Assembly (NCBI RefSeq): GCF_014700075.1
Contig: NZ_JACXBU010000001.1
Span: 248,001-312,000, forward strand
DNA from: Pseudomonas sp. JM0905a
GTDB taxonomy: Bacteria > Pseudomonadota > Gammaproteobacteria > Pseudomonadales > Pseudomonadaceae
Direction of reading: 5' to 3'
DNA: 64,000 nucleotides
The position numbers and the translations under genes were made by a program. Shown here one piece after another: positions 54,081-64,000 of this stretch. The notes under the pieces were generated by a model. It was not told the DNA's origin. It was given only the letters and a program-made list of their open reading frames with translations, and did not search any database. Position 1 is the stretch's first letter. Every line of letters begins with the position of its first letter.

Positions 54081-55748
54081 ATGGCTCAATACGTCTACAC
54101 CATGCACCGGGTCGGCAAGGTCGTGCCCCCGAAGCGTGAGATCCTCAAAGACATTTCCCTGTCCTTCTTCCCGGGCGCCAAGATCGGCGTGCTCGGCCTG
54201 AACGGTGCGGGTAAGTCGACCCTCCTGCGCATCATGGCCGGGGTGGACACCGAGATCGATGGTGAAGCCCGCCCGATGCCTGGCATCAAAGTCGGCTACC
54301 TGCCCCAGGAACCCAAGCTGGATCCGACCAAGACCGTGCGCGAGATCGTCGAAGAGGCGGTGGGCGAAATCAAGCAGGCCCAGGCCCGCCTGGACGAGGT
54401 CTACGCCGCCTACGCCGAGCCGGACGCCGACTTCGACGCCCTAGCCGCCGAGCAGGCCAAGCTGGAAGCCATCCTCCAGGCGTCCGATGGCCACAACCTG
54501 GAGCGTCAGCTGGAAGTCGCCGCCGACGCCCTGCGCCTGCCGCAGTGGGACGCGAAGATCGAGCACCTCTCCGGTGGTGAGAAGCGCCGCGTGGCCCTGT
54601 GCCGCCTGCTGCTGTCCGCCCCCGACATGCTGCTGCTGGACGAACCGACCAACCACCTGGACGCCGACTCCGTCGCCTGGCTGGAGCACTTCCTCCATGA
54701 CTTCCCGGGCACCGTGGTAGCCATTACCCACGACCGTTACTTCCTCGACAACGTTGCCGGCTGGATCCTCGAACTGGACCGCGGCCACGGCATTCCGTTC
54801 GAAGGTAACTACTCCGGCTGGCTGGAATCCAAGGCCAACCGCCTGGCCCAGGAAGCCAAGCAGGAAGCCTCCCACGCCAAGGCCATGAAGGCCGAACTGG
54901 AGTGGGTGCGCCAGGGCGCCAAGGCTCGCCAGTCCAAGTCCAAGGCTCGTCTGCAACGCTTCGAGGAAATGCAGTCCCAGGAATTCCAGAAGCGCAGCGA
55001 AACCAACGAGATCTACATCCCGGCCGGTCCGCGCCTGGGCGACAAGGTCATCGAGCTGCACAACGTCACCAAGGGCTACGGCGATCGCGTGCTGATCGAC
55101 GACCTGTCCCTGAGCATTCCGAAAGGCGCCATCGTCGGCGTGATCGGCGGTAACGGTGCCGGTAAGTCGACCCTGTTCCGCATGCTCACCGGCAAGGAGC
55201 AGCCGGACTCCGGTCGCATCGAGATCGGTGAAACCGTGCAAATCGCGAGCGTCGACCAGAGCCGCGAAAGCCTGGAAGGCAACAAGACCGTCTGGCAGCA
55301 GGTTTCCGACGGTTTCGAGCAGATCAAGATCGGCAACTACGAAGTTCCTTCGCGCAGCTACGTCGGCCGCTTCAACTTCAAGGGCGCCGACCAGCAGAAG
55401 TTCGTCAAGGACCTCTCTGGTGGTGAGCGCGGCCGCCTGCACCTGGCCCTGACCCTGAAGCAGGGCGGCAACGTGCTGCTGCTCGACGAACCGTCCAACG
55501 ACCTCGACGTGGAAACCCTGCGTGCGCTGGAAGAAGCGCTGCTGGACTTCCCCGGCGCCGCCATCGTGATTTCCCACGATCGCTGGTTCCTGGACCGTAT
55601 CGCCACCCACATCCTCTCCTACGAGGACGACGGCAAGGTGAACTTCTTCGAAGGCAACTACACCGAGTTCGAAGCGGACCGCAAGAAACGCCTCGGCGAT
55701 GCCGCCGCCCAGCCGCACCGCGTGCGTTACAAGAAGCTCGCCCAGTAA
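54081..55748 (+). CDS. ettA: Energy-dependent translational throttle protein EttA (ABC-F)
   Basis: 555 residues. Two ABC ATPase domains: G-L-N-G-A-G-K-S-T at 39-47 and L-S-G-G-E-K near 162, then G-G-N-G-A-G-K-S-T near 356 and L-S-G-G-E-R near 446. The linker between them (about 240-310) is the P-site tRNA interaction motif, and the N-terminal arm is of EttA type. It binds the ribosomal E site and gates translation elongation by ATP/ADP ratio. Start M-A-Q-Y-V-Y at 54081; upstream frame is promoter DNA. Confidence 0.95.
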   Translation: MAQYVYTMHRVGKVVPPKREILKDISLSFFPGAKIGVLGLNGAGKSTLLRIMAGVDTEIDGEARPMPGIKVGYLPQEPKLDPTKTVREIVEEAVGEIKQAQARLDEVYAAYAEPDADFDALAAEQAKLEAILQASDGHNLERQLEVAADALRLPQWDAKIEHLSGGEKRRVALCRLLLSAPDMLLLDEPTNHLDADSVAWLEHFLHDFPGTVVAITHDRYFLDNVAGWILELDRGHGIPFEGNYSGWLESKANRLAQEAKQEASHAKAMKAELEWVRQGAKARQSKSKARLQRFEEMQSQEFQKRSETNEIYIPAGPRLGDKVIELHNVTKGYGDRVLIDDLSLSIPKGAIVGVIGGNGAGKSTLFRMLTGKEQPDSGRIEIGETVQIASVDQSRESLEGNKTVWQQVSDGFEQIKIGNYEVPSRSYVGRFNFKGADQQKFVKDLSGGERGRLHLALTLKQGGNVLLLDEPSNDLDVETLRALEEALLDFPGAAIVISHDRWFLDRIATHILSYEDDGKVNFFEGNYTEFEADRKKRLGDAAAQPHRVRYKKLAQ

Positions 55749-55775
55749 GTAACCTTTACCGGGTAGGCATCACAG

Positions 55776-55806
55776 ACAACGGAGCCCTTTGGCTCCGTTG
55801 TCGTTT
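55776..55806 (+). terminator. Rho-independent terminator after ettA
   Basis: Perfect 11-bp stem ACAACGGAGCC/GGCTCCGTTGT with loop CTTT, then CGTTT. It begins 27 nt after the ettA stop. The next gene starts 12 nt beyond, so the terminator may be partial or that gene may have its own promoter. Confidence 0.75.
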
Positions 55807-55817
55807 CAGGAGGTTCC

Positions 55818-56348
55818 TTGAAGGGATTCAACCATTACCTGTTCTGGCTTTCGTCCCTCGCGCTGTTCGGGGTCTGTGGCCTGTACTTCTCCTTCTATCC
55901 CTCTCCCGCCTGGAAGGTGCTTTCCGTTCCCTGCTCCCTGGCTCTGGGGGCCGGGCTCTATGCCTGGCTGGCCCGGCGCGAGCGCTTCAGCACCCTGTTC
56001 GGGCTGGAAACCGATGCCGCCCGCTGGCAGTTGCACCTGACCCTGGGGTCGTTGCTGGTCCTGGTGGTGTGGGGTGCCCTGCAGGTACCCGCTGCCGCGC
56101 TCTATACCCGATGGCTGGGTGAGGACGCCGAATTCGCCGCCCGCGTGCTGGGCAAGGAGTCTGGCGGCCTGGGTTGCCAGTTCCGTGTGGAGCTGGTGCT
56201 GGACGATGCCGCCATGGGCGTGGGCGTCTGCGTGGCCGAGGACGTCTGGCACTCCCTGCCGGACCATGGCGTGGTGGTGATGCGCGGCAAGCGCAGCGAG
56301 CTGGGCATCAATCCCCGGCAGGTGCTGCGGGAGTCGGCGGGGCGCTGA
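55818..56348 (+). CDS. Hypothetical membrane protein
   Basis: 176 residues. Two or three membrane helices in the first 95 residues (about 8-25, 35-50 and 72-94), then a soluble C-terminal half with V-G-V-C-V-A-E-D-V-W-H. I recognise no family. The start is TTG at 55818, with a perfect AGGAGG 4 nt before; no in-frame ATG or GTG exists near. Its start lies 12 nt after the ettA terminator. Confidence 0.65.
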   Translation: MKGFNHYLFWLSSLALFGVCGLYFSFYPSPAWKVLSVPCSLALGAGLYAWLARRERFSTLFGLETDAARWQLHLTLGSLLVLVVWGALQVPAAALYTRWLGEDAEFAARVLGKESGGLGCQFRVELVLDDAAMGVGVCVAEDVWHSLPDHGVVVMRGKRSELGINPRQVLRESAGR

Positions 56349-58015
<1,667 letters not shown>

Positions 58016-58031
58016 CGGTGACTCGTTGATC

Positions 58032-58073
58032 CTGTGGGAGCGAATTCATTCGCGATTGAAATCGCTCCCACAG
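58032..58073. repeat. Palindromic repeat family A, fused copy 10
   Basis: CTGTGGGAGCGA and TCGCTCCCACAG arms flank GCGAATTCATTCGC and GCGATTGAAATCGC, which here overlap directly with no middle. It begins 17 nt after gdhA and ends 22 nt before the convergent lipoprotein stop. It carries an A where other copies have G (GGGAGC versus GGGGGC), with the compensating T on the other side. Confidence 0.85.
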
Positions 58074-58094
58074 ATGCCGTAATCCAGTTCTGCT

Positions 58095-58460
58095 TCAATC
58101 CGGATGCAACGCCCGCCCCATGGCGTTGCTCCTGTCCCGCTCCCACTCATCATCGTGCCGATCGCGGCGCCATTCCTCGTACTCGCGACGTTCCTCGCTC
58201 TGCACCTGCGCCTGACACTGGCGGAAACCGTCGCTCCAGCCCTCGGTATAGTTGGCATCCTTGAGATAGCGCGGCACGTTCTTGCGGAACTCGCCGCTGA
58301 TCACCCCCGCCGCCTGGCGACCACTGCTGCAACCATCGGCAAAGCCGTCGGCGAAGGCCGGTGGATAACCCTGGGCGATCAGATGGTCGTGGGTGGTTTC
58401 GCAGCCCGCGAGCAGGCTGGTGAGCAGGAGGACGAGAAGGGCGGCGTGACGCGACGCCAT
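58095..58460 (-). CDS. Small lipoprotein of unknown function
   Basis: 121 residues. The N-terminus A-A-L-L-V-L-L-L-T-S-L-L-A-G-C is a lipoprotein signal (L-A-G-C lipobox). The mature part includes G-Y-P-P-A-F-A-D-G-F-A-D-G-C-S-S-G-R-Q-A-A-G and a strongly charged, Arg/Glu-rich C-terminus. Function unknown. Start at 58460 chosen by the signal. Confidence 0.78.
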   Translation of the reverse strand: MASRHAALLVLLLTSLLAGCETTHDHLIAQGYPPAFADGFADGCSSGRQAAGVISGEFRKNVPRYLKDANYTEGWSDGFRQCQAQVQSEERREYEEWRRDRHDDEWERDRSNAMGRALHPD

Positions 58461-58555
58461 AGGTAGGCTCCCGTGCGCCAATAGGCGGGCGCACGCGCGA
58501 CTGGGGTATTGCCTGGAAGTCTAGCGCTGGCGATGTGATCAAAGCGTCAAGGCCT

Positions 58556-59776
58556 TCAGCCCTTGACGCAGACCACCTGGCGCAGGGTGTGCACCACTTC
58601 CACCAGGTCGCGCTGGGCCGCCATCACGGCGTCGATGTCCTTGTAGGCCATCGGGATCTCGTCGATCACATCCTTGTCCTTGCGGCATTCCACGTGGGCG
58701 GTGGCGCGAACCTGGTCTTCCACGGTGAACAGTTTCTTCGCCCGGCCACGGCTCATCGCGCGACCGGCGCCGTGGCTGCAGGAGCAGTACGCCTCTTCGT
58801 TGCCCAGTCCGCGGACGATGAAGCTCTTCGCGCCCATGGAGCCGGGAATGATGCCCAGCTCACCCTTCTGCGCCGACACCGCGCCCTTGCGCGTCACCAG
58901 CACTTCGCGGTCGAAGTGCCACTCCTTCTGCACGTAGTTGTGGTGGCAGTTCACCGCTTCCAGACTGGCTTCGAAGGGCCTCTTGAGCACCTTGCGGGCC
59001 GCATCGATCACCGCCTGCATCATCAGGGCGCGGTTCTGCCGGGCGAAGTCCTGGGCCCAGCCCACGGCTTCCACGTAGTCGTCGAAGTGCTTGCTGCCTT
59101 CCTCGAAATAGGCCAGGTCGCGGTCCGGCAGGTTGGCGATGTGCTGGCGCATGTCGGCCTGGGCCAGGTCGATGAACAGGGTGCCGATGGCATTGCCCAC
59201 CCCGCGCGAGCCGCTGTGCAGCATGAACCAGACGCGGTCGGCCTCGTCCAGGCAGACCTCGATGAAGTGGTTGCCGGTACCCAGGGTGCCGAGGTGGTGG
59301 CGGTTATTGGTCCTCTCCAGACGAGGGTACTTCGAGGTGATCGCCTTGAAGCGCCTTGCCAGGGGCCGCCAGGCCTGGTCGGCGGCATCCGGCACGTTGT
59401 CCCAGGCGCCCTGGTCGTGCCGGCCGAAGGTCTTGCCGTGGGGCACCGCGCGTTCGATGGCGCTGCGCAGGCCGTGCAGATTGTCCGGCAGGTCGGCGGC
59501 GCGCAGGGACGTGAGGGCGGCGATCATGCCGCAGCCGATATCTACGCCCACGGCGGCAGGGATGATGGCGCCCACGGTGGGGATCACGCTGCCGATGGTC
59601 GAGCCCTTGCCCAGGTGCACGTCGGGCATCACCGCGAGGTGCTTGAAGATGAAGGGCATCCTGGCCGTGTTGATCAACTGCTGGCGGGCTTCGTCTTCCA
59701 CCGGCACGCCCTGGGTCCAGAGCTTGATCGGCTTGCCGTTGGAAACTTCCAGCAATTGGGAACCGTTGGTGTTCAT
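58556..59776 (-). CDS. rtcB: RNA-splicing ligase RtcB
   Basis: 406 residues. The metal and nucleophile residues are recognisable: V-G-V-D-I-G-C-G-M near 80, H-H-L-G-T-L-G-T-G-N-H-F, H-S-G-S-R-G-V-G and the guanylylated His in C-S-C-S-H-G-A-G-R-A-M-S-R near 333. RtcB joins RNA ends bearing 3'-phosphate or cyclic phosphate to 5'-OH with GTP and Mn2+. Neither the cyclase RtcA nor the regulator RtcR is in the window. An ATG two codons earlier is possible (59782), but AGG lies only 2 nt from it. Confidence 0.95.
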   Translation of the reverse strand: MNTNGSQLLEVSNGKPIKLWTQGVPVEDEARQQLINTARMPFIFKHLAVMPDVHLGKGSTIGSVIPTVGAIIPAAVGVDIGCGMIAALTSLRAADLPDNLHGLRSAIERAVPHGKTFGRHDQGAWDNVPDAADQAWRPLARRFKAITSKYPRLERTNNRHHLGTLGTGNHFIEVCLDEADRVWFMLHSGSRGVGNAIGTLFIDLAQADMRQHIANLPDRDLAYFEEGSKHFDDYVEAVGWAQDFARQNRALMMQAVIDAARKVLKRPFEASLEAVNCHHNYVQKEWHFDREVLVTRKGAVSAQKGELGIIPGSMGAKSFIVRGLGNEEAYCSCSHGAGRAMSRGRAKKLFTVEDQVRATAHVECRKDKDVIDEIPMAYKDIDAVMAAQRDLVEVVHTLRQVVCVKG

Positions 59777-59869
59777 CTGCATCGCCTGACGAGGGTGTGG
59801 ATAACCATTCTGAGCCCGTTGTGGCGGGCCGGGCGCGCATCTTACCGGTGGTGCGGGGTAGTGAAATCC

Positions 59870-59906
59870 GTAGGAGCGAACTCATTCGCGAATGGATTCG
59901 CTCCTA
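59870..59906. repeat. Palindromic repeat family A, short copy 11
   Basis: GTAGGAGCGAA and TTCGCTCCTAC arms around CTCATTCGCGAATGGA. It sits 20 nt downstream of the DUF4105 gene's stop (minus strand) and 94 nt upstream of rtcB. Confidence 0.8.
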
Positions 59907-59925
59907 CAAGGTGAAGCTTGGCCAC

Positions 59926-61779
59926 TCAATAGTGGTACCACTTCAGTTCCAGCATCACTTCGTTCACCGGGGCGGCGAGCTGGCTGAACTCCCGTTGTGC
60001 GGTCAGGCGCAGGCCAAGGTCGCGGGAGATTTCCCATTGCTGGTTGAGGGACAACCGGCGGCGGACTTCGCCGTTGTGGAAGTAGTCGCCGGCAGCTTCC
60101 AGGCTCGTGGTACCCAGCGGGTTGTGCCAGAGCAGGCCGGTGTTGAAGCCGGCGGCGCTGGCGACGAAGGGGGCGAAGTCTTCGTTGTGCTCGATACGGG
60201 CGGTGGCCATGGCGAAGCCGAGGGCGTCCTCGCCAAGATTCCACGAGCCGCCGACGCCGCCGTTGAGGTGGCTCACCAGGCGTTCGTCGCCATCCTCGCC
60301 CAGCACACGCTCCAGGCCGCCGGCAACCTGCCAGGAGAGGGGCTTGAGCAATTCACCGCGCGGGGTCAGGGAACGGATGGTGGCGAGGTCCAGGCGCTGC
60401 AGCTGCCAGTGGTTGTCCTCGTACTGGCGCAGCTTGAGCTGGAGGATCTCGATCTGCGCCCCCAGCGGGAAGCCGGACAGATTGTCGTTGAGATCGTGGT
60501 AGGCCATGCGCAGGCCGTACTCGGCGAAGGCGCGATCCTCGCGGGTGCCCGCGCCCAGTTGCCAGGTGCGCGATTCGTGGCCTTCTTCGGGGAGGCCAGG
60601 GCGATCCACCTCCAGCTCCGGCGGCGGATTGCGGTTGATACCTTGCAGCAGCTTGAAGCTGCGGGTGGCGATTTCGCGGGTGCGGTCTTCGCCGGTGGAG
60701 CGGTAGCGCACCAGGCGGAAGGCGGCGTCCTGGATCAGGGCGCGGCGTGGGGCGGGCAGGGCGAGGAACGCCGGGTCGTCGAGCCGTTTCTCGTCGTCGG
60801 CAAGCTGCAATACCCACTGCTGTTCGGCGTCGTCCAGCGGCTCGGCGCGGGCCAGCAGTTCCTTTTCCCGCGAGGGCCGGTAGTCGATGGATTCCACCAG
60901 GCCGGCCTGCTTGATAGCGCGCACCGTGTCGGTGGGGATGGCGGTGATCGGGAACTGATCGGTGAGTTCGATACCGGGGCGCGCGATTTCCAGCAGCTCC
61001 AGCAGGCGGTAGGAGCAGTTCTCGTCGAAGAAGTAGTAGTCGAAGCGAATCTGCTTGAGTTCCCAGACATGCTCGACCATGCGCCCGGTTTCCTCGGCGG
61101 TGAGGTTCAGGCGGTACTCCCAGAGGTCGCGGTTCTCCAGGCGGCTGTATTCCTTGAGCTTGTCGCGATAGGGCACCAGGGCGAACAGGCCGGGGTAGCC
61201 GCCCATCAGGCCCTTCCAGGCATAGAGGATGCTGTTGTCCGCTCCTTCGATGAAGGCGCCGAAGTTCAGCGCGTAGCTGAGCATCACGGTGTTGTTTTCG
61301 TGGATGTCCGGCTGGTCGATGCGCAGCAGTGTGTGGCCGAACATGGACGAGGGGCTGTTCAGGTAGGCGGCGGGGAAGACCAGCACCGTGCTGTCCGGGT
61401 TGACGTCGGCGTACCAGGTCTTGAACTCGCTGCAGGCTGGTTGCGGCAGGTCGTTGAGCTGGAGCTGTTCACGCAGCCAGCGGGTACGGGCCGGGTAGGT
61501 GCACTGCGGGTGCTTGTCGCCTTGCTCGGCCGGGACGTAGATCGCCTTCAGGGTGGCGCGCAGTTCCGCTTCCGGGTTGCTCGGCCCGTCCTCGGCAAGG
61601 AAGAAATCGGGATCGTCCACGTAGCTGCGCCAGCCGCCCAGCTTGCCCGTCTCGTAATGTCCCAGGGCGATCCAGTAGGGATCGCTGGCCAGTGTCTGCA
61701 GGCGTTCAGCGGGGATTTGGGGAGCGGCGTGGGCGGTGATCCAGGTGCATAGGGCGAGGTACGGGAAAATCCGTTTCAA
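59926..61779 (-). CDS. DUF4105 (Lnb-type) exported protein with beta-rich C-terminus
   Basis: 617 residues. Signal sequence M-K-R-I-F-P-Y-L-A-L-C-T-W-I-T-A-H-A. The central region D-S-T-V-L-V-F-P-A-A-Y-L-N-S-P-S-S-M-F-G-H and N-F-G-A-F-I-E-G are the DUF4105 signature, a papain-like fold with the F-D-E-N-C-S-Y-R-L-L cysteine. The last 220 residues are beta-rich, ending in aromatic W-Y-H-Y, like an outer-membrane barrel. A cell-envelope role is likely. The start is TTG at 61779, with AAGAGC upstream; an ATG nearby is out of frame. Confidence 0.85.
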   Translation of the reverse strand: MKRIFPYLALCTWITAHAAPQIPAERLQTLASDPYWIALGHYETGKLGGWRSYVDDPDFFLAEDGPSNPEAELRATLKAIYVPAEQGDKHPQCTYPARTRWLREQLQLNDLPQPACSEFKTWYADVNPDSTVLVFPAAYLNSPSSMFGHTLLRIDQPDIHENNTVMLSYALNFGAFIEGADNSILYAWKGLMGGYPGLFALVPYRDKLKEYSRLENRDLWEYRLNLTAEETGRMVEHVWELKQIRFDYYFFDENCSYRLLELLEIARPGIELTDQFPITAIPTDTVRAIKQAGLVESIDYRPSREKELLARAEPLDDAEQQWVLQLADDEKRLDDPAFLALPAPRRALIQDAAFRLVRYRSTGEDRTREIATRSFKLLQGINRNPPPELEVDRPGLPEEGHESRTWQLGAGTREDRAFAEYGLRMAYHDLNDNLSGFPLGAQIEILQLKLRQYEDNHWQLQRLDLATIRSLTPRGELLKPLSWQVAGGLERVLGEDGDERLVSHLNGGVGGSWNLGEDALGFAMATARIEHNEDFAPFVASAAGFNTGLLWHNPLGTTSLEAAGDYFHNGEVRRRLSLNQQWEISRDLGLRLTAQREFSQLAAPVNEVMLELKWYHY

Positions 61780-61943
61780 GGGCGCAGCTCTTCTTCATGA
61801 GAGGTTAGACGGGCGGAGCTTTGTGGAAGGCCAGGGCGGGTGTCAAGCAAGGTTAAGACGTGCATGTGCGCAAGTTTGCACCGGTGGGATGCAGGCTGCG
61901 TTACAGCGTCCACACTTAGAGTGAGAACTGGGGAGATTCCAGC

Positions 61944-62267
61944 ATGACAGCAACCGATCCAAGGGCAGCACTCGATGCCCTGATAGCGGAGTACACCGCC
62001 CGCGCCAACTCCATTCGTGAGGACCTGGCCAGCAGTCACTCGCCGGATTTCGCCGAACAGGCGGGGGAGCGCGAGAACGATGAAGTGCTGACTGCCATCC
62101 TCGCCGAGACCGAGGCCGCCCTGCGCCGTGTGGGCATGGCCAAGCTGCGTCTGGCAGATGGTAGCTACGGCTATTGCCAGCGCTGCGGCGAGGCCATCGA
62201 GCCGGCGCGCCTGGCGATACTGCCCGCCGCCGAGTACTGCCTGGACTGTGCCGACCGGGAGCACTGA
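61944..62267 (+). CDS. TraR/DksA-family zinc-finger protein
   Basis: 107 residues. A coiled-coil N-terminal half (E-R-E-N-D-E-V-L-T-A-I-L-A-E-T-E-A-A-L) precedes a four-cysteine zinc finger C-Q-R-C-G-E-A-I-E and Y-C-L-D-C-A. It probably binds the secondary channel of RNA polymerase like DksA. Shorter than DksA proper. GGGGAG lies 8-13 nt before the ATG. Confidence 0.9.
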   Translation: MTATDPRAALDALIAEYTARANSIREDLASSHSPDFAEQAGERENDEVLTAILAETEAALRRVGMAKLRLADGSYGYCQRCGEAIEPARLAILPAAEYCLDCADREH

Positions 62268-62355
62268 CAACCCCTGGCGCAATGCCTTGCCAGTGATGTC
62301 AGGGCGGCGCCAGAATGCGGCCATCGCTTTCTTGCCGAGCCATTAAGGACACTCG

Positions 62356-64000
62356 ATGCCTGACTCCTTCGCTGCCAGCCTGCGACTGGCGCCCGATGCG
62401 CTGACCCGTCCGTTCGAGCCCCATCAGTTCAACTTCAAGAGTACCGACGACCTGGAGCCCTTCCGGGGCGTACTCGGCCAGGAACGCGCGGTGGAGGCCC
62501 TGCAGTTCGGCGTGGCCATGCCGCGTCCGGGTTACAACGTCTATGTCATGGGGGAACCGGGCACCGGCCGCTTCTCCTTCGTCAAACGCTATCTCAAGGC
62601 CGAGGGCAAGCGCCTGCAAACCCCGGCGGACTGGCTCTACGTCAACCACTTCGAAGAGCCTCGCGAGCCGCGGGCCTTGCAGTTGCCGGCGGGCGAAGCG
62701 AGCGGCTTCGTCTGTGACATCGAACATCTGGTGGATAACCTGCTGTCCACCTTCCCGGCGGTATTCGAGACCCCCACCTTCCAGCAGAAGAAGAGCGCCA
62801 TCGATCGCGCCTTCAACCAGCGCTACGACCGTGCCCTGGACGTGATCGAGCGCATCGCCCTGGAGAAGGACGTCGCCCTCTACCGCGACAGCGCAAACAT
62901 TGCCTTCACCCCGATGAAGGATGGCAAGGCCCTGGACGAGGCGGATTTCGCCCAGCTGGACGAAGCCGAGCGCGAGCGCTTCCATGACGACATTTCCATG
63001 TTGGAGGAGCGCCTCAACGAGGAGCTTTCCAGCCTGCCGCAGTGGAAGCGCGAGTCCAGCAACCAGCTGCGCCAGCTCAACGAGGAAACCATCACCCAGG
63101 CCCTGCAGCCGCTGCTGTCGCCGCTTTCGGAGAAGTACGCGGAAAACGCCGGTGTGGTGGCCTATCTGCAGGCCATGCAGGTGAACCTGCTGAAAACGGT
63201 GGTTGACCAGCTGCTGGACGACAAGCCGGACGCCCAGCGCCGTGAAATTCTGGAAGAGCAGTACTGCCCCAGTCTGGTCGTTGGCCATCACGCCAGCGGT
63301 GGCGCTCCCGTGGTGTTCGAGCCGCATCCCACCTACGACAACCTGTTCGGCCGCATCGAGTACGGCACTGACCAGGGCGCCCTCTACACCAGCTATCGCC
63401 AGTTGCGGCCGGGTGCGCTGCATCGGGCCAATGGTGGTTTCCTGATCCTGGAGGCGGAAAAGCTACTAAGCGAGCCCTTTGTCTGGGATGCCCTGAAGCG
63501 TGCCCTGCAGTCGCGCAAGCTGAAGATGGAGTCGCCCCTTGCAGAGCTCGGCCGCCTGGCTACCGTCACCCTGACGCCGCAGGTGATCCCGCTGCAGGTC
63601 AAGGTGGTGATCATCGGTTCGCGCCAGCTCTACTACACGCTCCAGGACCTGGATCCCGACTTCCAGGAGATGTTCCGCGTGCTGGTGGACTTCGACGAGG
63701 AAATCGCCCTGTCGGACGACAGCCTGGAGCAATTCGCCCAGTTGCTGAAGACCCGCACCTCCGAAGAGGGCATGGCGCCCCTCACTGCGGCCGCCGTGGC
63801 CCGCCTGGCGACCTACAGCGCACGCTTGGCCGAGCACCAGGGGCGTCTGTCGGCGCGAATCGGTGATCTGTTCCAGCTGGTCAGCGAAGCGGACTTCATT
63901 CGTCAGCTGGCGAATGAGCCCCTGACCGATGCCGATCACATCGACCGCGCCCTTCGGGCCAAGGCCACCCGCACGGGCCGCGTATCCGCACGCATCCTCG
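62356..64000 (+). CDS. Lon-like ATP-dependent protease (N-terminal part)
   Basis: Open from the ATG at 62356 to the window edge: 548 codons with no stop. Start M-P-D-S-F-A-A-S-L follows AAGGAC. It opens with G-Q-E-R-A-V-E-A-L-Q-F-G and a nucleotide-binding loop M-G-E-P-G-T-G-R-F-S (residues 65-74), then a long helical lid; the later R-A-N-G-G-F-L-I-L-E-A is an AAA-type strand. It matches the Lon-like protease family (PA4576-like). The protease part with its Ser/Lys dyad would lie beyond the window. The P-loop has Arg where Lys is usual. Confidence 0.88.
   Translation, partial: MPDSFAASLRLAPDALTRPFEPHQFNFKSTDDLEPFRGVLGQERAVEALQFGVAMPRPGYNVYVMGEPGTGRFSFVKRYLKAEGKRLQTPADWLYVNHFEEPREPRALQLPAGEASGFVCDIEHLVDNLLSTFPAVFETPTFQQKKSAIDRAFNQRYDRALDVIERIALEKDVALYRDSANIAFTPMKDGKALDEADFAQLDEAERERFHDDISMLEERLNEELSSLPQWKRESSNQLRQLNEETITQALQPLLSPLSEKYAENAGVVAYLQAMQVNLLKTVVDQLLDDKPDAQRREILEEQYCPSLVVGHHASGGAPVVFEPHPTYDNLFGRIEYGTDQGALYTSYRQLRPGALHRANGGFLILEAEKLLSEPFVWDALKRALQSRKLKMESPLAELGRLATVTLTPQVIPLQVKVVIIGSRQLYYTLQDLDPDFQEMFRVLVDFDEEIALSDDSLEQFAQLLKTRTSEEGMAPLTAAAVARLATYSARLAEHQGRLSARIGDLFQLVSEADFIRQLANEPLTDADHIDRALRAKATRTGRVSARIL

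Noticed and set aside
59783-59869. Possible sigma-54 promoter before rtcB
   Set aside because: No TGGCAC-N5-TTGC-like pair is present on the minus strand.

Overview
This window is a high-GC stretch of a Pseudomonas chromosome, most like the P. aeruginosa-related branch. The call rests on family content and gene order: morA beside glyA, a MapZ-type PilZ gene beside radA, cstA with its DUF466 partner, and rtcB, a TraR/DksA gene and a Lon-like protease together. It looks like core chromosome. I see no rRNA, tRNA, CRISPR array, prophage, integron or insertion sequence. The only mobile-looking sequences are short palindromic intergenic repeats, which are unusually dense.

Layout. 1-2.6 kb: the end of an aldehyde dehydrogenase, a response-regulator/PAS pair and a VOC protein. 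2.6-12.2 kb: housekeeping and accessory enzymes, including an FAD oxidoreductase, a histone-deacetylase-like hydrolase, a coupled GNAT/SagB-type/TesB/HAD run, a DUF559 protein, a zinc metallopeptidase, a PhzF-like protein and a DUF411 protein. 12.3-18.7 kb: a signal-less aryl-sulfate sulfotransferase, trmA coupled to a purine permease, a DJ-1 family protein and an MFS exporter. 19-25.3 kb: a five-gene run encoding an exported molybdenum hydroxylase (Tat-type Mo subunit, 2Fe-2S subunit, triheme cytochrome c) and its cofactor factors (XdhC, MocA). 25.3-34.5 kb: a respiratory block with the cyanide-insensitive bd-type oxidase genes cioAB plus a 46-residue protein, behind an ANR/FNR-like box; then rlmG, fpr, an orphan cbb3 pair ccoN/ccoQ resembling ccoN4Q4, and a divergent siroheme nitrite/sulfite reductase-like gene with its DUF934 partner. 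35-39.3 kb: a TerC/CBS membrane protein, mscL, two small proteins and radA. 39.5-49.5 kb: mapZ, a TPR protein coupled to a DUF3142 lipoprotein, a DUF3015 protein, cstA-DUF466, a polyamine-binding-like protein and glyA. 49.6-64 kb: morA, ettA, gdhA, rtcB, a DUF4105 membrane protein, a TraR/DksA protein and the start of a Lon-like protease.

How the parts may work together. Two oxidase systems associated with cyanide tolerance or special redox conditions, CIO and orphan CcoNQ, lie within about 7 kb of each other, next to a reductase of the type that accompanies ccoN4Q4 in P. aeruginosa. Two c-di-GMP proteins (MapZ effector, MorA synthase/phosphodiesterase) share the right half. Ten of eleven copies of one palindromic repeat family lie 14-31 nt after a stop codon, and two repeats actually provide a gene's stop codon.
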